From assembly GCF_003668555.1 (NCBI RefSeq), contig NZ_RCWN01000001.1, positions 2,765,501-2,829,500 on the forward strand: a DNA stretch of 64,000 bases. Direction: 5' to 3'. The notes beneath the pieces are model-generated. The model was given only the letters and a program-made list of their open reading frames with translations, was not told the DNA's origin and did no database searches. Both the position numbers and the translations under genes were made by a program. The DNA comes from Notoacmeibacter ruber (GTDB lineage Bacteria; Pseudomonadota; Alphaproteobacteria; Rhizobiales; Rhizobiaceae). Numbering within the stretch: the first letter of the stretch is position 1; each line of letters starts with the position of its first letter. Of this stretch, positions 27,958 to 37,539 are shown one piece after another.

Positions 27958-29142
27958 CTACTTGTTCGCGGCCCCGTCCTCTTCATGGTCCTCGGGCGGC
28001 CAGCTCTCATCGCGCATTTCAATCAGCCGGCTGATCGTTCGATCGAACTCGAAGGATTCGGTGCCGGTCTTTGCGAGATAGAGATCGTCTGCCGGCACCT
28101 CGGCCGATAGATGCAGCTTTTTGCGGCGATCATAGAGCGTATCGATCAGAAGAATGAAGCGCTTGGCTTCATTCCGACGATCAAGATCCATTTGCGGCAC
28201 ATCTTCGATGAAGAAGTGGTCGAAGCGTTCGGTCAGCGCAAGATAATCGCGCGCGCCGAGGGGACGGCTGCAAAGCTCTTCGAAGCTGAAACGCGCCGCA
28301 TCGCCCGCCGCGCGGTCGACGCTCACCGTTCGGCCCTTCACCTCCACCGTCTCCCGCCTCTCCTTTTGACCCGCGGTCACAGCGCGCCATGCTTCGTCCA
28401 TCTGTTGCGCTGTCTCATCCGAGAGCGGCGTCATGTAGACGGGAAGCGCCGATAGTTTCTCCAACCGGTAATCCCGGCCACTATCGAGCTCCATAATGTC
28501 GGTATGCTCTTTCAGAACATCGATGAAGGGCGTGAAGAGGGAGCGGTTGAGCCCATCCCGATAAAGGTCGTCCGGGGCGACATTGGATGTCGCGACCAAC
28601 ACACAGCCATTGTCGAAAAGCGCCGAGAAAAGGCGTGAGAGGACCATGGCATCCGCAATGTCCGTCACGGTGAACTCGTCGAAACAGATCAGCCAGCTCT
28701 CCTCGGCGATCCGCTCGGCGACCGGCGGAATCGGATCGTCGCCCTTGACCTCGCCACGCTTCAATGCCTCGCGATGCGCCCCGATACGATCGTGTACATC
28801 GGCCATGAAATCGTTGAAATGACTGCGCCGCTTTCGTTTTGCGGGCGCGTGCGCGAAGAAAAGGTCCATGAGCATGGTCTTTCCCCGGCCGACGCCGCCG
28901 TAAAGATAGAGACCATTGACGTTTTTCTTGTCACGCCGTTTTCCGAACAACCAGCCGAGCGCACTGCTCTTCGTCGCTGTGCGGACCTGCGCGAGGTCAC
29001 GGCAAAGTTCGTCGAGCCTGTCGGCCGCCCGGCGCTGTAGCGGGTCGGCGATCAGGTTTTCCGCCGCGACTTTCTGCTCATAGGCGGCGCGAACGGCGGG
29101 CGGATCGGCCAATCCTTCATCGGGGGTATCGAGATTGCTCAT
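27958..29142 (-). CDS. zapE: Cell division protein ZapE (AFG1-like ATPase)
   Basis: ZapE is an AAA+-like ATPase linked to the Z-ring and, in its mitochondrial relative AFG1/LACE1, to quality control of respiratory complexes. The 394-residue protein has Walker A GGVGRGKT (82-89), Walker B in WLICFDEFTVTDIADAM (about 150-166), a sensor-like VATSNVAPDDLYRDGLNR and the FRFDELC-like SFEELCSRPLGARDYLAL block. It is located close to the mdh-suc operon, as in most Hyphomicrobiales. Confidence 0.95.
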   Translation of the reverse strand: MSNLDTPDEGLADPPAVRAAYEQKVAAENLIADPLQRRAADRLDELCRDLAQVRTATKSSALGWLFGKRRDKKNVNGLYLYGGVGRGKTMLMDLFFAHAPAKRKRRSHFNDFMADVHDRIGAHREALKRGEVKGDDPIPPVAERIAEESWLICFDEFTVTDIADAMVLSRLFSALFDNGCVLVATSNVAPDDLYRDGLNRSLFTPFIDVLKEHTDIMELDSGRDYRLEKLSALPVYMTPLSDETAQQMDEAWRAVTAGQKERRETVEVKGRTVSVDRAAGDAARFSFEELCSRPLGARDYLALTERFDHFFIEDVPQMDLDRRNEAKRFILLIDTLYDRRKKLHLSAEVPADDLYLAKTGTESFEFDRTISRLIEMRDESWPPEDHEEDGAANK

Positions 29143-29245
29143 GGCCGGCGATTAGGAACCGTGGCAAAGCCCGTCAAGCCATCAGGCCATCGGAAAAGGG
29201 CGCAGCATCCGCCGCGCCCGCTTTCATCTTCGGTCGGAGAAACGC

Positions 29246-29869
29246 TCAACGGGAAAGCGTCACCGGCGTGCCAGCGGCGGTCTGTCCGGAATAACGGCTC
29301 GGGCCCGCAGCATAGAGCCGGCCGATCGTGCCGCCGCTTTCATCGTAAAGCACAAGCTGGCTTCCCTTGACGTCCCAACCACGCAGATTGGCCAGATCGC
29401 CGGAGCAACCGCGCGTGCCGCCACGGGAGGCGGTGCCGTATTTGGTGAGCGTCAGGAACATCTGGCAGCTCGCGCCGCCGACCTGTGTCTTCCAGTTGCC
29501 GACGACCTCGCCCTTGCTGATCGGGTCTCCGGCGGTGGAGACGGAAGAGGCGGGCGCCGATCCGTTGATCGGGCTGGCTGAAGCCACATCGACGGCGCCG
29601 TCTGCGGTGCCGTTCGAGCCAGAGGGATCGTTCGGATCGTAGGCACTTGTCGCCTGGTCTGCCGTGCCGGGATCGACCGGCGGCGGCAGTTGCTGGTTCT
29701 GAACCGTCTGCACCGGCGCAGGCTGGAGCGGTGCGGGTGATGAGGCCTGACCTTCGTAAGCCCCATCAAAACGGTTTGACGTACAGCCGCTCAATATGAC
29801 CGCTGCTGCAACCGTCGCGAATGCCAGCTTCAGTGGAGCCCGTGCTCCGGATCGATGAATTAGGTGCAT
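29246..29869 (-). CDS. Omp19-like lipoprotein, AprI/Inh-type protease inhibitor domain
   Basis: The 207-residue protein has a lipoprotein signal with lipobox LSGC (C28, counting from the ATG at 29869). A proline-, alanine- and serine-rich linker (about 30-120) leads to a C-terminal domain VVGNWKTQVGGASCQMFLTLTKYGTASRG..., with CSGDLANLRGWDVKGSQLVLYD, that matches the Inh metalloprotease inhibitor barrel of Brucella Omp19. The two cysteines of the domain are present. Brucella Omp19 inhibits host proteases; here the role is inferred. Located divergently from the MBL gene. Confidence 0.85.
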   Translation of the reverse strand: MHLIHRSGARAPLKLAFATVAAAVILSGCTSNRFDGAYEGQASSPAPLQPAPVQTVQNQQLPPPVDPGTADQATSAYDPNDPSGSNGTADGAVDVASASPINGSAPASSVSTAGDPISKGEVVGNWKTQVGGASCQMFLTLTKYGTASRGGTRGCSGDLANLRGWDVKGSQLVLYDESGGTIGRLYAAGPSRYSGQTAAGTPVTLSR

Positions 29870-30098
29870 TGGGTGTCCCCGCCGAGCATGCAAATCACTT
29901 CGTCCCTCTTGGCACAGAAAAGGGCGGTTTTTTGTTGAGGGCAAGAGGTGAGCGGACAAGTTAAGTCCTCGGAGGCGCGAAACGCTGTCCTCGATCAGGC
30001 TCGCAAAGCGTTGAAAGGACACCTTTTAAAGGGATGCAACGACCTGGACCGCCATGGGTTATTCTATGTGAAGACGACGCGCCAAACGACTGGAAAGC

Positions 30099-31178
30099 AT
30101 GACCTGGCCTATCCGAAAGCCGAATCAATATTACAACGGACCCAAAAGCGACCACTTCGATGGCGTGGAATTCTTTAACCCCCATGATCCGGGTCTGGAG
30201 CCTCTGCTGGGCCAGATTCGCCGCTCCTTGACCCGCAGGCCGAAGAAATGGCCGTCGAGATACCATCCCGACTATCTGTATGCGCATCCGCCGGAAAGGG
30301 TGAACGGCTCGCGTCTCTTGGTCACGATGGTGGGTCATGCGACCGTTCTCATTCAGACCGCCGGGCTGAACCTGCTGACCGATCCGATATGGGCGGATCG
30401 CTGCACGCCCATTCCCCATTTCGGCCCGAAGCGCGTGTCGCCGCCCGGTGTCGAGTTCGACGATCTGCCTCCGGTTGACGCTGTCTTGCTGACGCATAAC
30501 CACTATGACCACCTGAATGCCGAAACGATCCGCCGCATACAGGATCGTGACCAACCTCTTTTTATCACATCGCTCGGCAACGACACGATCCTGCGCTCGA
30601 TCCATTCCGATATCGAAGCAAAGGTCGGCGACTGGGGTGATGTGATTGAAGGACCCGAGGGGCTGCCGATCCATATTGTCCGATGCCACCACTGGAGCGG
30701 ACGCGGCATCATGGACAAGCGCCATGCCCTCTGGAGCAGTTTCGTGATCGAGGCGGATGGCGGCCCGATCTTCCATGTCGGCGACAGCGCTTTTGCCGAA
30801 GGGCGGGATTATCAGGAGGTAGGCGAGACGTTCGGCCCACTCCGTCAGGCCAATCTTCCGATCGGGGCCTACATGCCGCGATGGTACAACGAGATGCAGC
30901 ATCAGAGCCCCTCTGAAGCTGCCGAAGGCTTCCGGCTCTGCAAGGCCGAAAATGCCATCGCCCATCACTGGGCGACATTCCAGTTGACGGAGGAGGGACT
31001 TGAAGACCCGCGAGACGACCTGAATGCGGCCCTGAAGGAGAAGGGTATTGAGGTCGATCGCTTCCGGGCGCTCGATCCGGGCGAGATGGTCGAGGTGCCC
31101 GAGCTCGGCTCGGGAGTCTCCAAAAAACTCTCGACCTATCGTCACAGCGCGGAGCGTACCGAGGAGGCGGCGGAATAA
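30099..31178 (+). CDS. MBL-fold metallohydrolase, NAPE-PLD/RomA-like
   Basis: The 359-residue protein has the metallo-beta-lactamase metal site THNHYDHLN (H133, H135, D137, H138), further metal ligands in RCHHWSGRG and FHVGDSAF, and a late HHWATFQLT histidine. The spacing and the start YYNGPKSDHFDGVEFFNP match the family that includes N-acylphosphatidylethanolamine phospholipase D and bacterial RomA, so a lipid or lipid-like phosphodiester substrate is possible. No signal peptide is seen. The 229 bases before it (divergent region) show no other gene. Confidence 0.88.
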   Translation: MTWPIRKPNQYYNGPKSDHFDGVEFFNPHDPGLEPLLGQIRRSLTRRPKKWPSRYHPDYLYAHPPERVNGSRLLVTMVGHATVLIQTAGLNLLTDPIWADRCTPIPHFGPKRVSPPGVEFDDLPPVDAVLLTHNHYDHLNAETIRRIQDRDQPLFITSLGNDTILRSIHSDIEAKVGDWGDVIEGPEGLPIHIVRCHHWSGRGIMDKRHALWSSFVIEADGGPIFHVGDSAFAEGRDYQEVGETFGPLRQANLPIGAYMPRWYNEMQHQSPSEAAEGFRLCKAENAIAHHWATFQLTEEGLEDPRDDLNAALKEKGIEVDRFRALDPGEMVEVPELGSGVSKKLSTYRHSAERTEEAAE

Positions 31179-31257
31179 GAAGGCCGGCCTATTGCTCAGC
31201 GCATTCGCCGCACCAGCTAGCTTGAATAATAACGACTATTCTCGAAGGGAGTTCATC

Positions 31258-31425
31258 ATGGAAATCTTCAGCTGGATCCTCATCCTGCTCATCGTCGCCG
31301 CTGTTGCGGGTCTTCTCGGCCTGAACAGTGTGTCCGGCATCGCAATGACGGGCGCGAAAATTCTCATCGCCATTGTCCTGGTGCTGTTTCTGCTCGTGGT
31401 TCTTGGCATCATAGCCATCGCCTGA
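31258..31425 (+). CDS. DUF1328 small membrane protein (YtjA-like)
   Basis: A 55-residue, almost entirely hydrophobic protein with two membrane helices: MEIFSWILILLIVAAVAGLLG, a short SVSGIAMTGAKI loop, and a second helix. This is the usual size and layout of DUF1328/UPF0391 proteins, whose function is unknown. The ATG at 31258 follows GAAGGGAG. It is 79 bases after the MBL gene. Confidence 0.85.
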   Translation: MEIFSWILILLIVAAVAGLLGLNSVSGIAMTGAKILIAIVLVLFLLVVLGIIAIA

Positions 31426-31535
31426 CCGAAAGGCCGCACACTCTGGAAAAACACTCCGGTTTCCGCCATATAGCCGCTGAGACCGGCAGAGCTCTTAGTG
31501 CTCTGCCAGAATGTGATGAATGACCGACCGGCCTC

Positions 31536-32426
31536 ATGAACGACAATATGAATGCCCCTTTCGCCCGCATGAACGGGCTCGGCAACCGCATCCTTGTCGT
31601 GGACATGCGCGGCAGGGGCGACCATGTCAGCGCGCAAGCGGCGATTGCCCTTGCGGATAGTCGCGAAACGGCGTTCGATCAGATCATGGCAATTCACGAT
31701 CCGCGATTGGGGGGAACCGATCAGCGGATCGTCATCCTCAATGCCGATGGATCGGAGGCCGGTGCCTGCGGCAATGGCACCCGGTGCGTTGTCAGCGCAC
31801 TTTCCGCGGAAACGGATCAGAAACAGTTCACTTTCGAGACAGCAGGCGGCGTCATCAGCGCCAAAGAGATCGAAGGCGGCATGATCGCGGTCGATATGGG
31901 CGTACCTCGCTTCGGCTGGCAGGATATTCCTCTGTCGGAACCCTTTCAGGACACGCGCCATATCGAACTGGCCGTCGGCCCGGCTGACGATCCAATCGTT
32001 CATTCCCCTGCCGTCGTCTCGATGGGCAATCCACACGCCGTCTTCTTCGTCGATGAAGATGTCTGGTCCTATCAGCTCGAGCAGTTCGGGCCGCTGGTCG
32101 AAAATCACCCGATCTTTCCCGAGCGGGCCAATGTCTCGATCGCTCATGTTCGCGACAAGACGACCATCGACCTGCGCACCTGGGAGCGTGGTGTCGGTCT
32201 GACCGAGGCTTGCGGCTCTGCCGCCTGCGCCGCAGCCGTCTCGGCGGTTCGGCGGCACCGCACCGGCCGACACGTCACGGTCAACCTGCCCGGCGGGCCC
32301 CTCGACCTGCTCTGGCGGGAGGATGATCATGTGATCATGACGGGTGCGACCGAATGGGAATGGTCCGGCATGTTGAACCCGGCCACCGGGACCTTTCGGC
32401 GCGACCAGGAAGCCATGGACGCATGA
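31536..32426 (+). CDS. dapF: Diaminopimelate epimerase
   Basis: DapF converts LL- to meso-diaminopimelate for lysine and peptidoglycan synthesis. The 296-residue protein keeps the two catalytic cysteines: C78 in GACGNGTR and C226 in EACGSAAC. The N-terminal [15 protein letters not shown] (Asn at the substrate site) and [10 protein letters not shown] are typical. Its stop overlaps the mtaB start (ATGA). First gene of the dapF-mtaB-x-ftsY-ispZ unit common to Hyphomicrobiales, here with an extra small gene. Confidence 0.97.
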   Translation: MNDNMNAPFARMNGLGNRILVVDMRGRGDHVSAQAAIALADSRETAFDQIMAIHDPRLGGTDQRIVILNADGSEAGACGNGTRCVVSALSAETDQKQFTFETAGGVISAKEIEGGMIAVDMGVPRFGWQDIPLSEPFQDTRHIELAVGPADDPIVHSPAVVSMGNPHAVFFVDEDVWSYQLEQFGPLVENHPIFPERANVSIAHVRDKTTIDLRTWERGVGLTEACGSAACAAAVSAVRRHRTGRHVTVNLPGGPLDLLWREDDHVIMTGATEWEWSGMLNPATGTFRRDQEAMDA

Positions 32427-33790
32427 GCCAGTCCGCTCCCTCTTTTATTTCGCAGCCGAGCGACGAGCAGGAGACCGAATCGCCCGGCGTGTCGGTCGTG
32501 ACCTTCGGCTGCCGCCTCAATACCTATGAGAGTGAGGTGATGAAGCGGGAAGCCAATGTCGCCGGTCTTGGCGAGCTACCGGGCGGGGCTTTGGTCTTCA
32601 ATACCTGCGCGGTCACGGCGGAGGCGACCCGGCAAGCCCGCCAAGCGATCCGCAAGGCCCGGCGCGAAAATCCCGATGCGCGCATCATCGTGACCGGCTG
32701 CGCGGCGCAGACCGATCCGGACAGTTTCGGCGGCATGGACGAAGTCGATCTTGTCATCGGCAATGGCGACAAACTGAAAGCCCAGAGCTATCGCGCGCTC
32801 CCCGATTTCGGCGTGAATTCGACCGAAAAGGTGCGCGTTAACGACATTTTCGAGCTGACCGAGACCGCGGCGCATATGGTCGACGCGATCGAAGGGCGCG
32901 CCCGGGCCTTTCTTCAGGTCCAGAATGGCTGCGACCACCGCTGTACTTTCTGCATCATCCCTTACGGCCGCGGCAATTCGCGCTCGGTGCCCGCCGGCGG
33001 CGTTGTGGGAGAGGCCCGGCGGCTGGTGGGCAATGGTTATAGTGAAATCGTGCTGACTGGCGTCGACATGACGAGTTGGGGAAACGACCTGCCTGGCCAG
33101 CCGAAGCTGGGCCGGCTCGTCAGAGCGATTTTGAAAGGCGTGCCGGACCTCAAGCGTCTGCGCCTCTCATCGATCGATTCCATTGAGGCCGATGACGATC
33201 TCCTGGCGGCGCTCGCCGAGGACGAGCGGCTGATGCCGCATCTGCATCTTTCGCTTCAACACGGCGATGACTTGATCCTGAAGCGCATGAAGCGCCGCCA
33301 TCTGCGCGACGATGCCATCGCCTTCTGCCGAAAGGCGCGCCAATTGCGTCCCGATGTCGCATTGGGAGCCGACCTCATTGCCGGTTTCCCGACGGAAAGC
33401 GAAGAGGCGTTCGACAACACGCTCTCGCTGATCGAGGAGTGCGAGCTTTCCTTTTTGCACGTCTTCCCCTTCTCACCGCGGGATGGCACGCCAGCCGCAC
33501 GCATGCCCCAATTGCCAAGGCCCATCGTGAAAGACCGTGCGGCACGCATGCGCCGCGTCGCCGATAGCGCTTTGACACGGCATCTGCGAGACCGGGTCGG
33601 CACCTCACAACCAATTCTGATCGAGAAGCCGGGTTTTGGACGGGCGCCGGATTACACGCCCGTCAGGCTGGCCTCTGGCGGCGAAATCGAGCCGGGCACC
33701 ATCGTGGCGGCAACCATCACCGATCATGACGGTTCCTCTCTTCTGGGCCGATTGACCGTGCAGGAGCCAAGGGAGATGATCATCTCATGA
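32423..33790 (+). CDS. mtaB: tRNA t6A37 methylthiotransferase MtaB
   Basis: MtaB makes ms2t6A37 in ANN-reading tRNAs with two [4Fe-4S] clusters. The 455-residue protein has an N-terminal UPF0004 domain ([30 protein letters not shown], the first cluster ligands), the radical-SAM motif C170-x3-C174-x2-C177 in CDHRCTFC, and a C-terminal TRAM-like region. The short spacing between domains and the start without MiaB's tail favour MtaB over MiaB. The ATG at 32423 overlaps the dapF stop. Confidence 0.93.
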   Translation: MSQSAPSFISQPSDEQETESPGVSVVTFGCRLNTYESEVMKREANVAGLGELPGGALVFNTCAVTAEATRQARQAIRKARRENPDARIIVTGCAAQTDPDSFGGMDEVDLVIGNGDKLKAQSYRALPDFGVNSTEKVRVNDIFELTETAAHMVDAIEGRARAFLQVQNGCDHRCTFCIIPYGRGNSRSVPAGGVVGEARRLVGNGYSEIVLTGVDMTSWGNDLPGQPKLGRLVRAILKGVPDLKRLRLSSIDSIEADDDLLAALAEDERLMPHLHLSLQHGDDLILKRMKRRHLRDDAIAFCRKARQLRPDVALGADLIAGFPTESEEAFDNTLSLIEECELSFLHVFPFSPRDGTPAARMPQLPRPIVKDRAARMRRVADSALTRHLRDRVGTSQPILIEKPGFGRAPDYTPVRLASGGEIEPGTIVAATITDHDGSSLLGRLTVQEPREMIIS

Positions 33791-34047
33791 ACGAGAACCG
33801 GAAAGATACGATCAAACGCGATCGGCAAAAAGACGACGAGGTCGAGACAGCGACCGGTCAGTCGAACAAACCGGCGATCGATGCTTCGGACGCGCCGGAC
33901 CCCGACGCGCACGGCTCCGCAGCAGCCGATGTGATCACCGATGGCGAAGCGGGCGCATCGACCCGCAATACCGGGGGCGCCGAGCCCATCAAGAACATGC
34001 CCGAGGATTACGCCAAGGGTAAAGACGCCGCCAAGCGCGGCGAATAA
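33787..34047 (+). CDS. Small acidic hydrophilic protein of unknown function
   Basis: An 86-residue protein whose ATG overlaps the mtaB stop (ATGA) and which ends 25 bases before ftsY. It has no hydrophobic stretch and is rich in Asp, Glu, Ala, Lys and Asn, so it is probably disordered: [19 protein letters not shown] at the start and EPIKNMPEDYAKGKDAAKRGE at the end. I do not recognise a family. Normal GC content and tight coupling argue that it is expressed, not spurious. Confidence 0.6.
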   Translation: MNENRKDTIKRDRQKDDEVETATGQSNKPAIDASDAPDPDAHGSAAADVITDGEAGASTRNTGGAEPIKNMPEDYAKGKDAAKRGE

Positions 34048-34072
34048 CACCAAGCGAAACGAACGGAACAGC

Positions 34073-35431
34073 ATGGCGCGCGGTATTCTCGGCAAGGTCT
34101 TCTCCTTCGGACGCAAGCAGGAAGAGGACGAGAACAGGGAGCAGCCTGCTTCGGCACCTGTGCCGGAAGAGGAATCCTTCGCTCAGGCCGAAGGGTTCGC
34201 GCCGGACGGCACTTTCCAGCCCAGCGCCGAGACCGCCGATGTGGACGATACCGCGCCGGCGGCACCGGATCGCGAAGAGATCGTCGCCGAGGCAAGTCCC
34301 GAACCGTTCATCGCCGAGCCGAAAGAAGAAGTCGCCGATGACAGCGACAGTGGCGATTATAGCGGCGGCGAGGAAAACCTGACTACACCGCTTCCGGCCG
34401 AAGATCGTCCTGCTTCACCCCGGCGGCCGCGCACCCTCGGTGAAGACCGTGTTCGCGTCGGCAGATCCGTCGAGCGTGTGGGCGACGAAGGCGTCACGCC
34501 GTCTCGCGCATCTTGGCTCGGCCGGCTGACAGGCGGTCTGGCGCGGTCGTCCCGCGCCATGGGCGAAAACCTGTCCGTTGCGTTTGCCGGACGCCAGTTG
34601 ACGGAAGATGCCCTCGACGACGTCGAAGACGCGCTTGTCTCCTCCGATCTTGGCGTCCCGACATCCATGGCCGTGCTCGAAACGCTTCGCGATACGCGCT
34701 TCGGCGGCGACCTTACCATGAACGATGTGCGCAAGGTGGTGGCCAGCCAGGTGGAGAGGACGCTTGAACCGGTCGCAAGACCGCTTGAACTGGATCTCGG
34801 CCACGCTCCGCACGTCATACTCGTGGTCGGCGTTAACGGTACGGGCAAGACGACAACGATCGGCAAGCTGGCCGCCAAGCTGACGGCCGGCGGCCTCAAG
34901 GTGACAATGGCCGCGGGCGACACGTTCCGGGCCGCCGCCATCGAACAGCTCAAGATCTGGGGCGAACGGACCGGCTCCGAAGTGCTCGCGACGGAGCTCG
35001 GCGCGGACGCCGCGGCCCTCGCCTACCGGTCCTACGAGCGGGCCAGGGAAAATGGATCCGACGTGCTGATCATCGATACGGCAGGCCGGCTGCAAAACCG
35101 CTCCGAATTGATGGACGAACTGGCCAAGATCGTTCGCGTTCTCAAGAAGATCGACGAGAGCGCTCCGCACACTGTCTTGCAGACTCTGGATGCGACCACC
35201 GGTCAGAATGCGATGCGGCAGGTGGAAATCTTCCAGCAGGTCGCGGGCGTCAACGGGCTCGTCATGACAAAGCTCGACGGAACCGCCCGAGGCGGCATTC
35301 TGGTTGCCATAGCCGAAAAATTCCGGCTTCCCGTCTTCTTCATCGGTGTTGGAGAGAGCGTGGAGGACCTCGAGCCCTTCGAGGCGCGCGACTTTGCGCG
35401 CGCCATTGCCGGCATGGAACCCGTTCAGTAG
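34073..35431 (+). CDS. ftsY: Signal recognition particle receptor FtsY
   Basis: FtsY docks SRP-ribosome complexes at the membrane. The 452-residue protein has an acidic, disordered A region (about 15-150), then the NG domain: N-domain helices (LTGGLARSSRAMGENL), G1 GVNGTGKTT near residue 253, DTFRAAAIEQL (the GD dimer motif), DTAGRLQNRSELMDEL (G3), TKLDGTARGG (G4) and GVGESVEDLEPF (G5). The start MARGILGKVFSFGRK gives an amphipathic, basic N-terminus. It is 25 bases after the small acidic gene. Confidence 0.97.
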   Translation: MARGILGKVFSFGRKQEEDENREQPASAPVPEEESFAQAEGFAPDGTFQPSAETADVDDTAPAAPDREEIVAEASPEPFIAEPKEEVADDSDSGDYSGGEENLTTPLPAEDRPASPRRPRTLGEDRVRVGRSVERVGDEGVTPSRASWLGRLTGGLARSSRAMGENLSVAFAGRQLTEDALDDVEDALVSSDLGVPTSMAVLETLRDTRFGGDLTMNDVRKVVASQVERTLEPVARPLELDLGHAPHVILVVGVNGTGKTTTIGKLAAKLTAGGLKVTMAAGDTFRAAAIEQLKIWGERTGSEVLATELGADAAALAYRSYERARENGSDVLIIDTAGRLQNRSELMDELAKIVRVLKKIDESAPHTVLQTLDATTGQNAMRQVEIFQQVAGVNGLVMTKLDGTARGGILVAIAEKFRLPVFFIGVGESVEDLEPFEARDFARAIAGMEPVQ

Positions 35432-35529
35432 TCCGGCGAGTTCGACCTAACCATGATCAGATGGCCAGCTTTTCATTGGCATGGACAGACCGCCGCACTT
35501 AAGTGGCACGCAGCGGCAGGAGAAGAAGA

Positions 35530-36186
35530 ATGAAAAGCGGAGACATGTTCGAGGCGGAACCCGGCAGCGCCAACCGGCAGGAAATCAACCCTCTGCTCAA
35601 ACTTGCGCTCGAACTCGGCCCGCTGATGATCTTTTTCTTCGCCAATGCGCGGGGCGAACGGATCGCGGCGGCATTTCCGTTCCTGCAGGACCTTGGCGGC
35701 CCCCTTTTCCTTGCCACAGCGGCTTTCATGGTCGCCACCGCCATCGCTCTGGCCGTCTCATGGGTGATGACCCGCAAGCTGCCGATCATGCCGCTCGTCT
35801 CCGGGGCGGTCGTGCTCGTCTTCGGCGGCCTGACGCTCTGGCTTCAGGACGAGACATTCATCAAGGTCAAACCGACGATAGTGAACGGGCTCTTCGCGGC
35901 AATCCTGTTGGGCGGCCTTCTCTTCGGACGATCGCTTCTCGCCTATGTCTTCGACAGCGCCTTTCGGCTCACCGCTGAAGGCTGGAAAAAGCTGACCTTG
36001 GCATGGGGCGTCTTTTTCGTGTTTCTGGCCATATTGAATGAAATCATCTGGCGAAATTTTTCGACCGACTTCTGGGTCGCATTCAAGGTTTGGGGCATCA
36101 TGCCCATCACCTTCATCTTCACATTGGCCATGGTACCGATCATCACCCGGCACAACCTCGGTGACGATAGTCCCCAGGATCCCTGA
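35530..36186 (+). CDS. ispZ: Inner membrane septation protein A (YciB/IspZ)
   Basis: A 218-residue protein with five or six membrane helices. [39 protein letters not shown] and [20 protein letters not shown] are the family hallmarks. Homologues affect septation and envelope integrity; the exact activity is unclear. The ATG at 35530 has AGGAGAAG upstream. It follows ftsY by 98 bases, as in most relatives. Confidence 0.93.
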   Translation: MKSGDMFEAEPGSANRQEINPLLKLALELGPLMIFFFANARGERIAAAFPFLQDLGGPLFLATAAFMVATAIALAVSWVMTRKLPIMPLVSGAVVLVFGGLTLWLQDETFIKVKPTIVNGLFAAILLGGLLFGRSLLAYVFDSAFRLTAEGWKKLTLAWGVFFVFLAILNEIIWRNFSTDFWVAFKVWGIMPITFIFTLAMVPIITRHNLGDDSPQDP

Positions 36187-36198
36187 GACACGAGGTTG

Positions 36199-36229
36199 AA
36201 GCCGAACCTTTTGTGAAGGGTTTCGGCTT
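36199..36229 (+). terminator. Hairpin after ispZ (possible terminator)
   Basis: AAGCCGAA (36199-36206) pairs with TTCGGCTT (36222-36229), extended inward by CCTT/AAGG with a small bulge. No T-run follows, so it may depend on Rho or only protect the 3' end. It lies 12 bases after the ispZ stop. Confidence 0.4.
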
Positions 36230-36386
36230 AATCTCCTGCGCATTTATCGGCCATGCGGGAGCGCCGTCAGACCGTTCTTATGTCTGATTCCACTAGGCAA
36301 ATGCCGCTTGCCCGGACGAAAGATTAAATTAAGAGCCGTCACATAGTGTCGTTACGTAAGGTGGCATTGGGCTCCCGCCGGGATGT

Positions 36387-37517
36387 ATGATGAAGTTCGA
36401 TTTTAAGATGATGAGTGGCGCCCGCGCCTTCCAGAAAAATCCGGAGGTTGTGACATTCCGCAAGTGGATGGCTCGTGCAATGCTCGTTGCCACGGGCGTG
36501 ACATGCGTCCTCGTTGCAGTCGCGACCTTTTCCGGTTTGTGGGTCTTACCGGACTTTCATCTCCTTCTGACGTCGCTGTTCGGGGTCCTTTCCCTGGGCC
36601 TTAGCTTCATGGTTTCGCGTTATCCGAAGGTGGCCATCTGGTCGTATATCATCGGTCTGGCCTTGGCTCTTCTGTCCGGTGACTTTCTTGTTCTGAACGA
36701 CGAGATGCGCTTTGCCTGGCATTTCCCCGCTCTCGCCGCAGCCTTCGTGACGGGCGGCCTTGCCGGGGGCTTATTCATTCTCGCAACAGCGCTGGTGTCT
36801 CTGACAGCTTCCACGATCCTTCTGTCGGCCATGTCGATCGCGGGGCTGATCACGTTCTGTGTGACTCTGAGTTTGATGGCCCTTCTGATAGCGATCGTGG
36901 AATGGCGGTTCTTTCATACGCTGGGAGACCTGCACGCATCGCGCGCTCTGTTGTCGAATCTCGCCCACACCGATCCCCTGACCGGCCTGAGTAACCGCCT
37001 GGCTTTCGATCGCACTCTTCAGACGCTCTCGGCGGCGGGCATCCCGTTCAGTGTCATTTTATGCGATCTGGACCATTTCAAGCAGGTCAATGACACCTAC
37101 GGCCATGCGGCTGGAGACAAGGTGCTAAAGAGTATCGCCGGTGTCTTGAAAGACACCGCCCAATCGCAGCACATGGTTGCACGGCTCGGGGGTGAAGAAT
37201 TCTGTCTTCTTCTGGTCGAGGTCGAACTTAGCGCGGCACTGGAGCTGACGGAGAACCTTCGCGAGACGATCCAGAAACATACCGTCATCATCGAAGGCCA
37301 AGCCTTGACCTGCACAGCCAGCTTCGGTTTGACCCATTCGAGCAACCAGTCGGATAAAGATCCGTCCGAACTGCTGAAAGCCGCCGACCAGGCACTCTAC
37401 GAGGCCAAGGCCGAGGGGCGCAATCGCTCGAAAACCGCGCCCAAGCCAGTTGGTCGAGAGCCGGTCATTCGCCGATCGGCCAAGGCTTTCGGTGATCCGA
37501 ACCACTGTGCGGCGTAG
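36387..37517 (+). CDS. Membrane-bound diguanylate cyclase (GGDEF)
   Basis: The 376-residue protein has about six membrane helices (residues 28-175) with no MASE-type domain I recognise, a short coiled linker, then a GGDEF domain with GGEEF (about 268-272), DLDHFKQVNDTYGHAAGD and ALYEAKAEGRNR. It should make c-di-GMP from GTP. The residues where an RxxD inhibitory site would lie are QSQH, so product inhibition at the I-site is lost. The start has two successive ATGs (36387, 36390). The palindrome TTACGTAA lies about 28 bases upstream. Confidence 0.92.
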   Translation: MMKFDFKMMSGARAFQKNPEVVTFRKWMARAMLVATGVTCVLVAVATFSGLWVLPDFHLLLTSLFGVLSLGLSFMVSRYPKVAIWSYIIGLALALLSGDFLVLNDEMRFAWHFPALAAAFVTGGLAGGLFILATALVSLTASTILLSAMSIAGLITFCVTLSLMALLIAIVEWRFFHTLGDLHASRALLSNLAHTDPLTGLSNRLAFDRTLQTLSAAGIPFSVILCDLDHFKQVNDTYGHAAGDKVLKSIAGVLKDTAQSQHMVARLGGEEFCLLLVEVELSAALELTENLRETIQKHTVIIEGQALTCTASFGLTHSSNQSDKDPSELLKAADQALYEAKAEGRNRSKTAPKPVGREPVIRRSAKAFGDPNHCAA

Positions 37518-37539
37518 AACTTTTACTTTTTGGACGAAG

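Noticed and set aside
36352..36359. TTACGTAA upstream of the diguanylate cyclase gene as a third copy of the mdh element
   Set aside because: Only one ACGT half is present and the flanks do not match; an 8-bp palindrome alone is too short to support a site.
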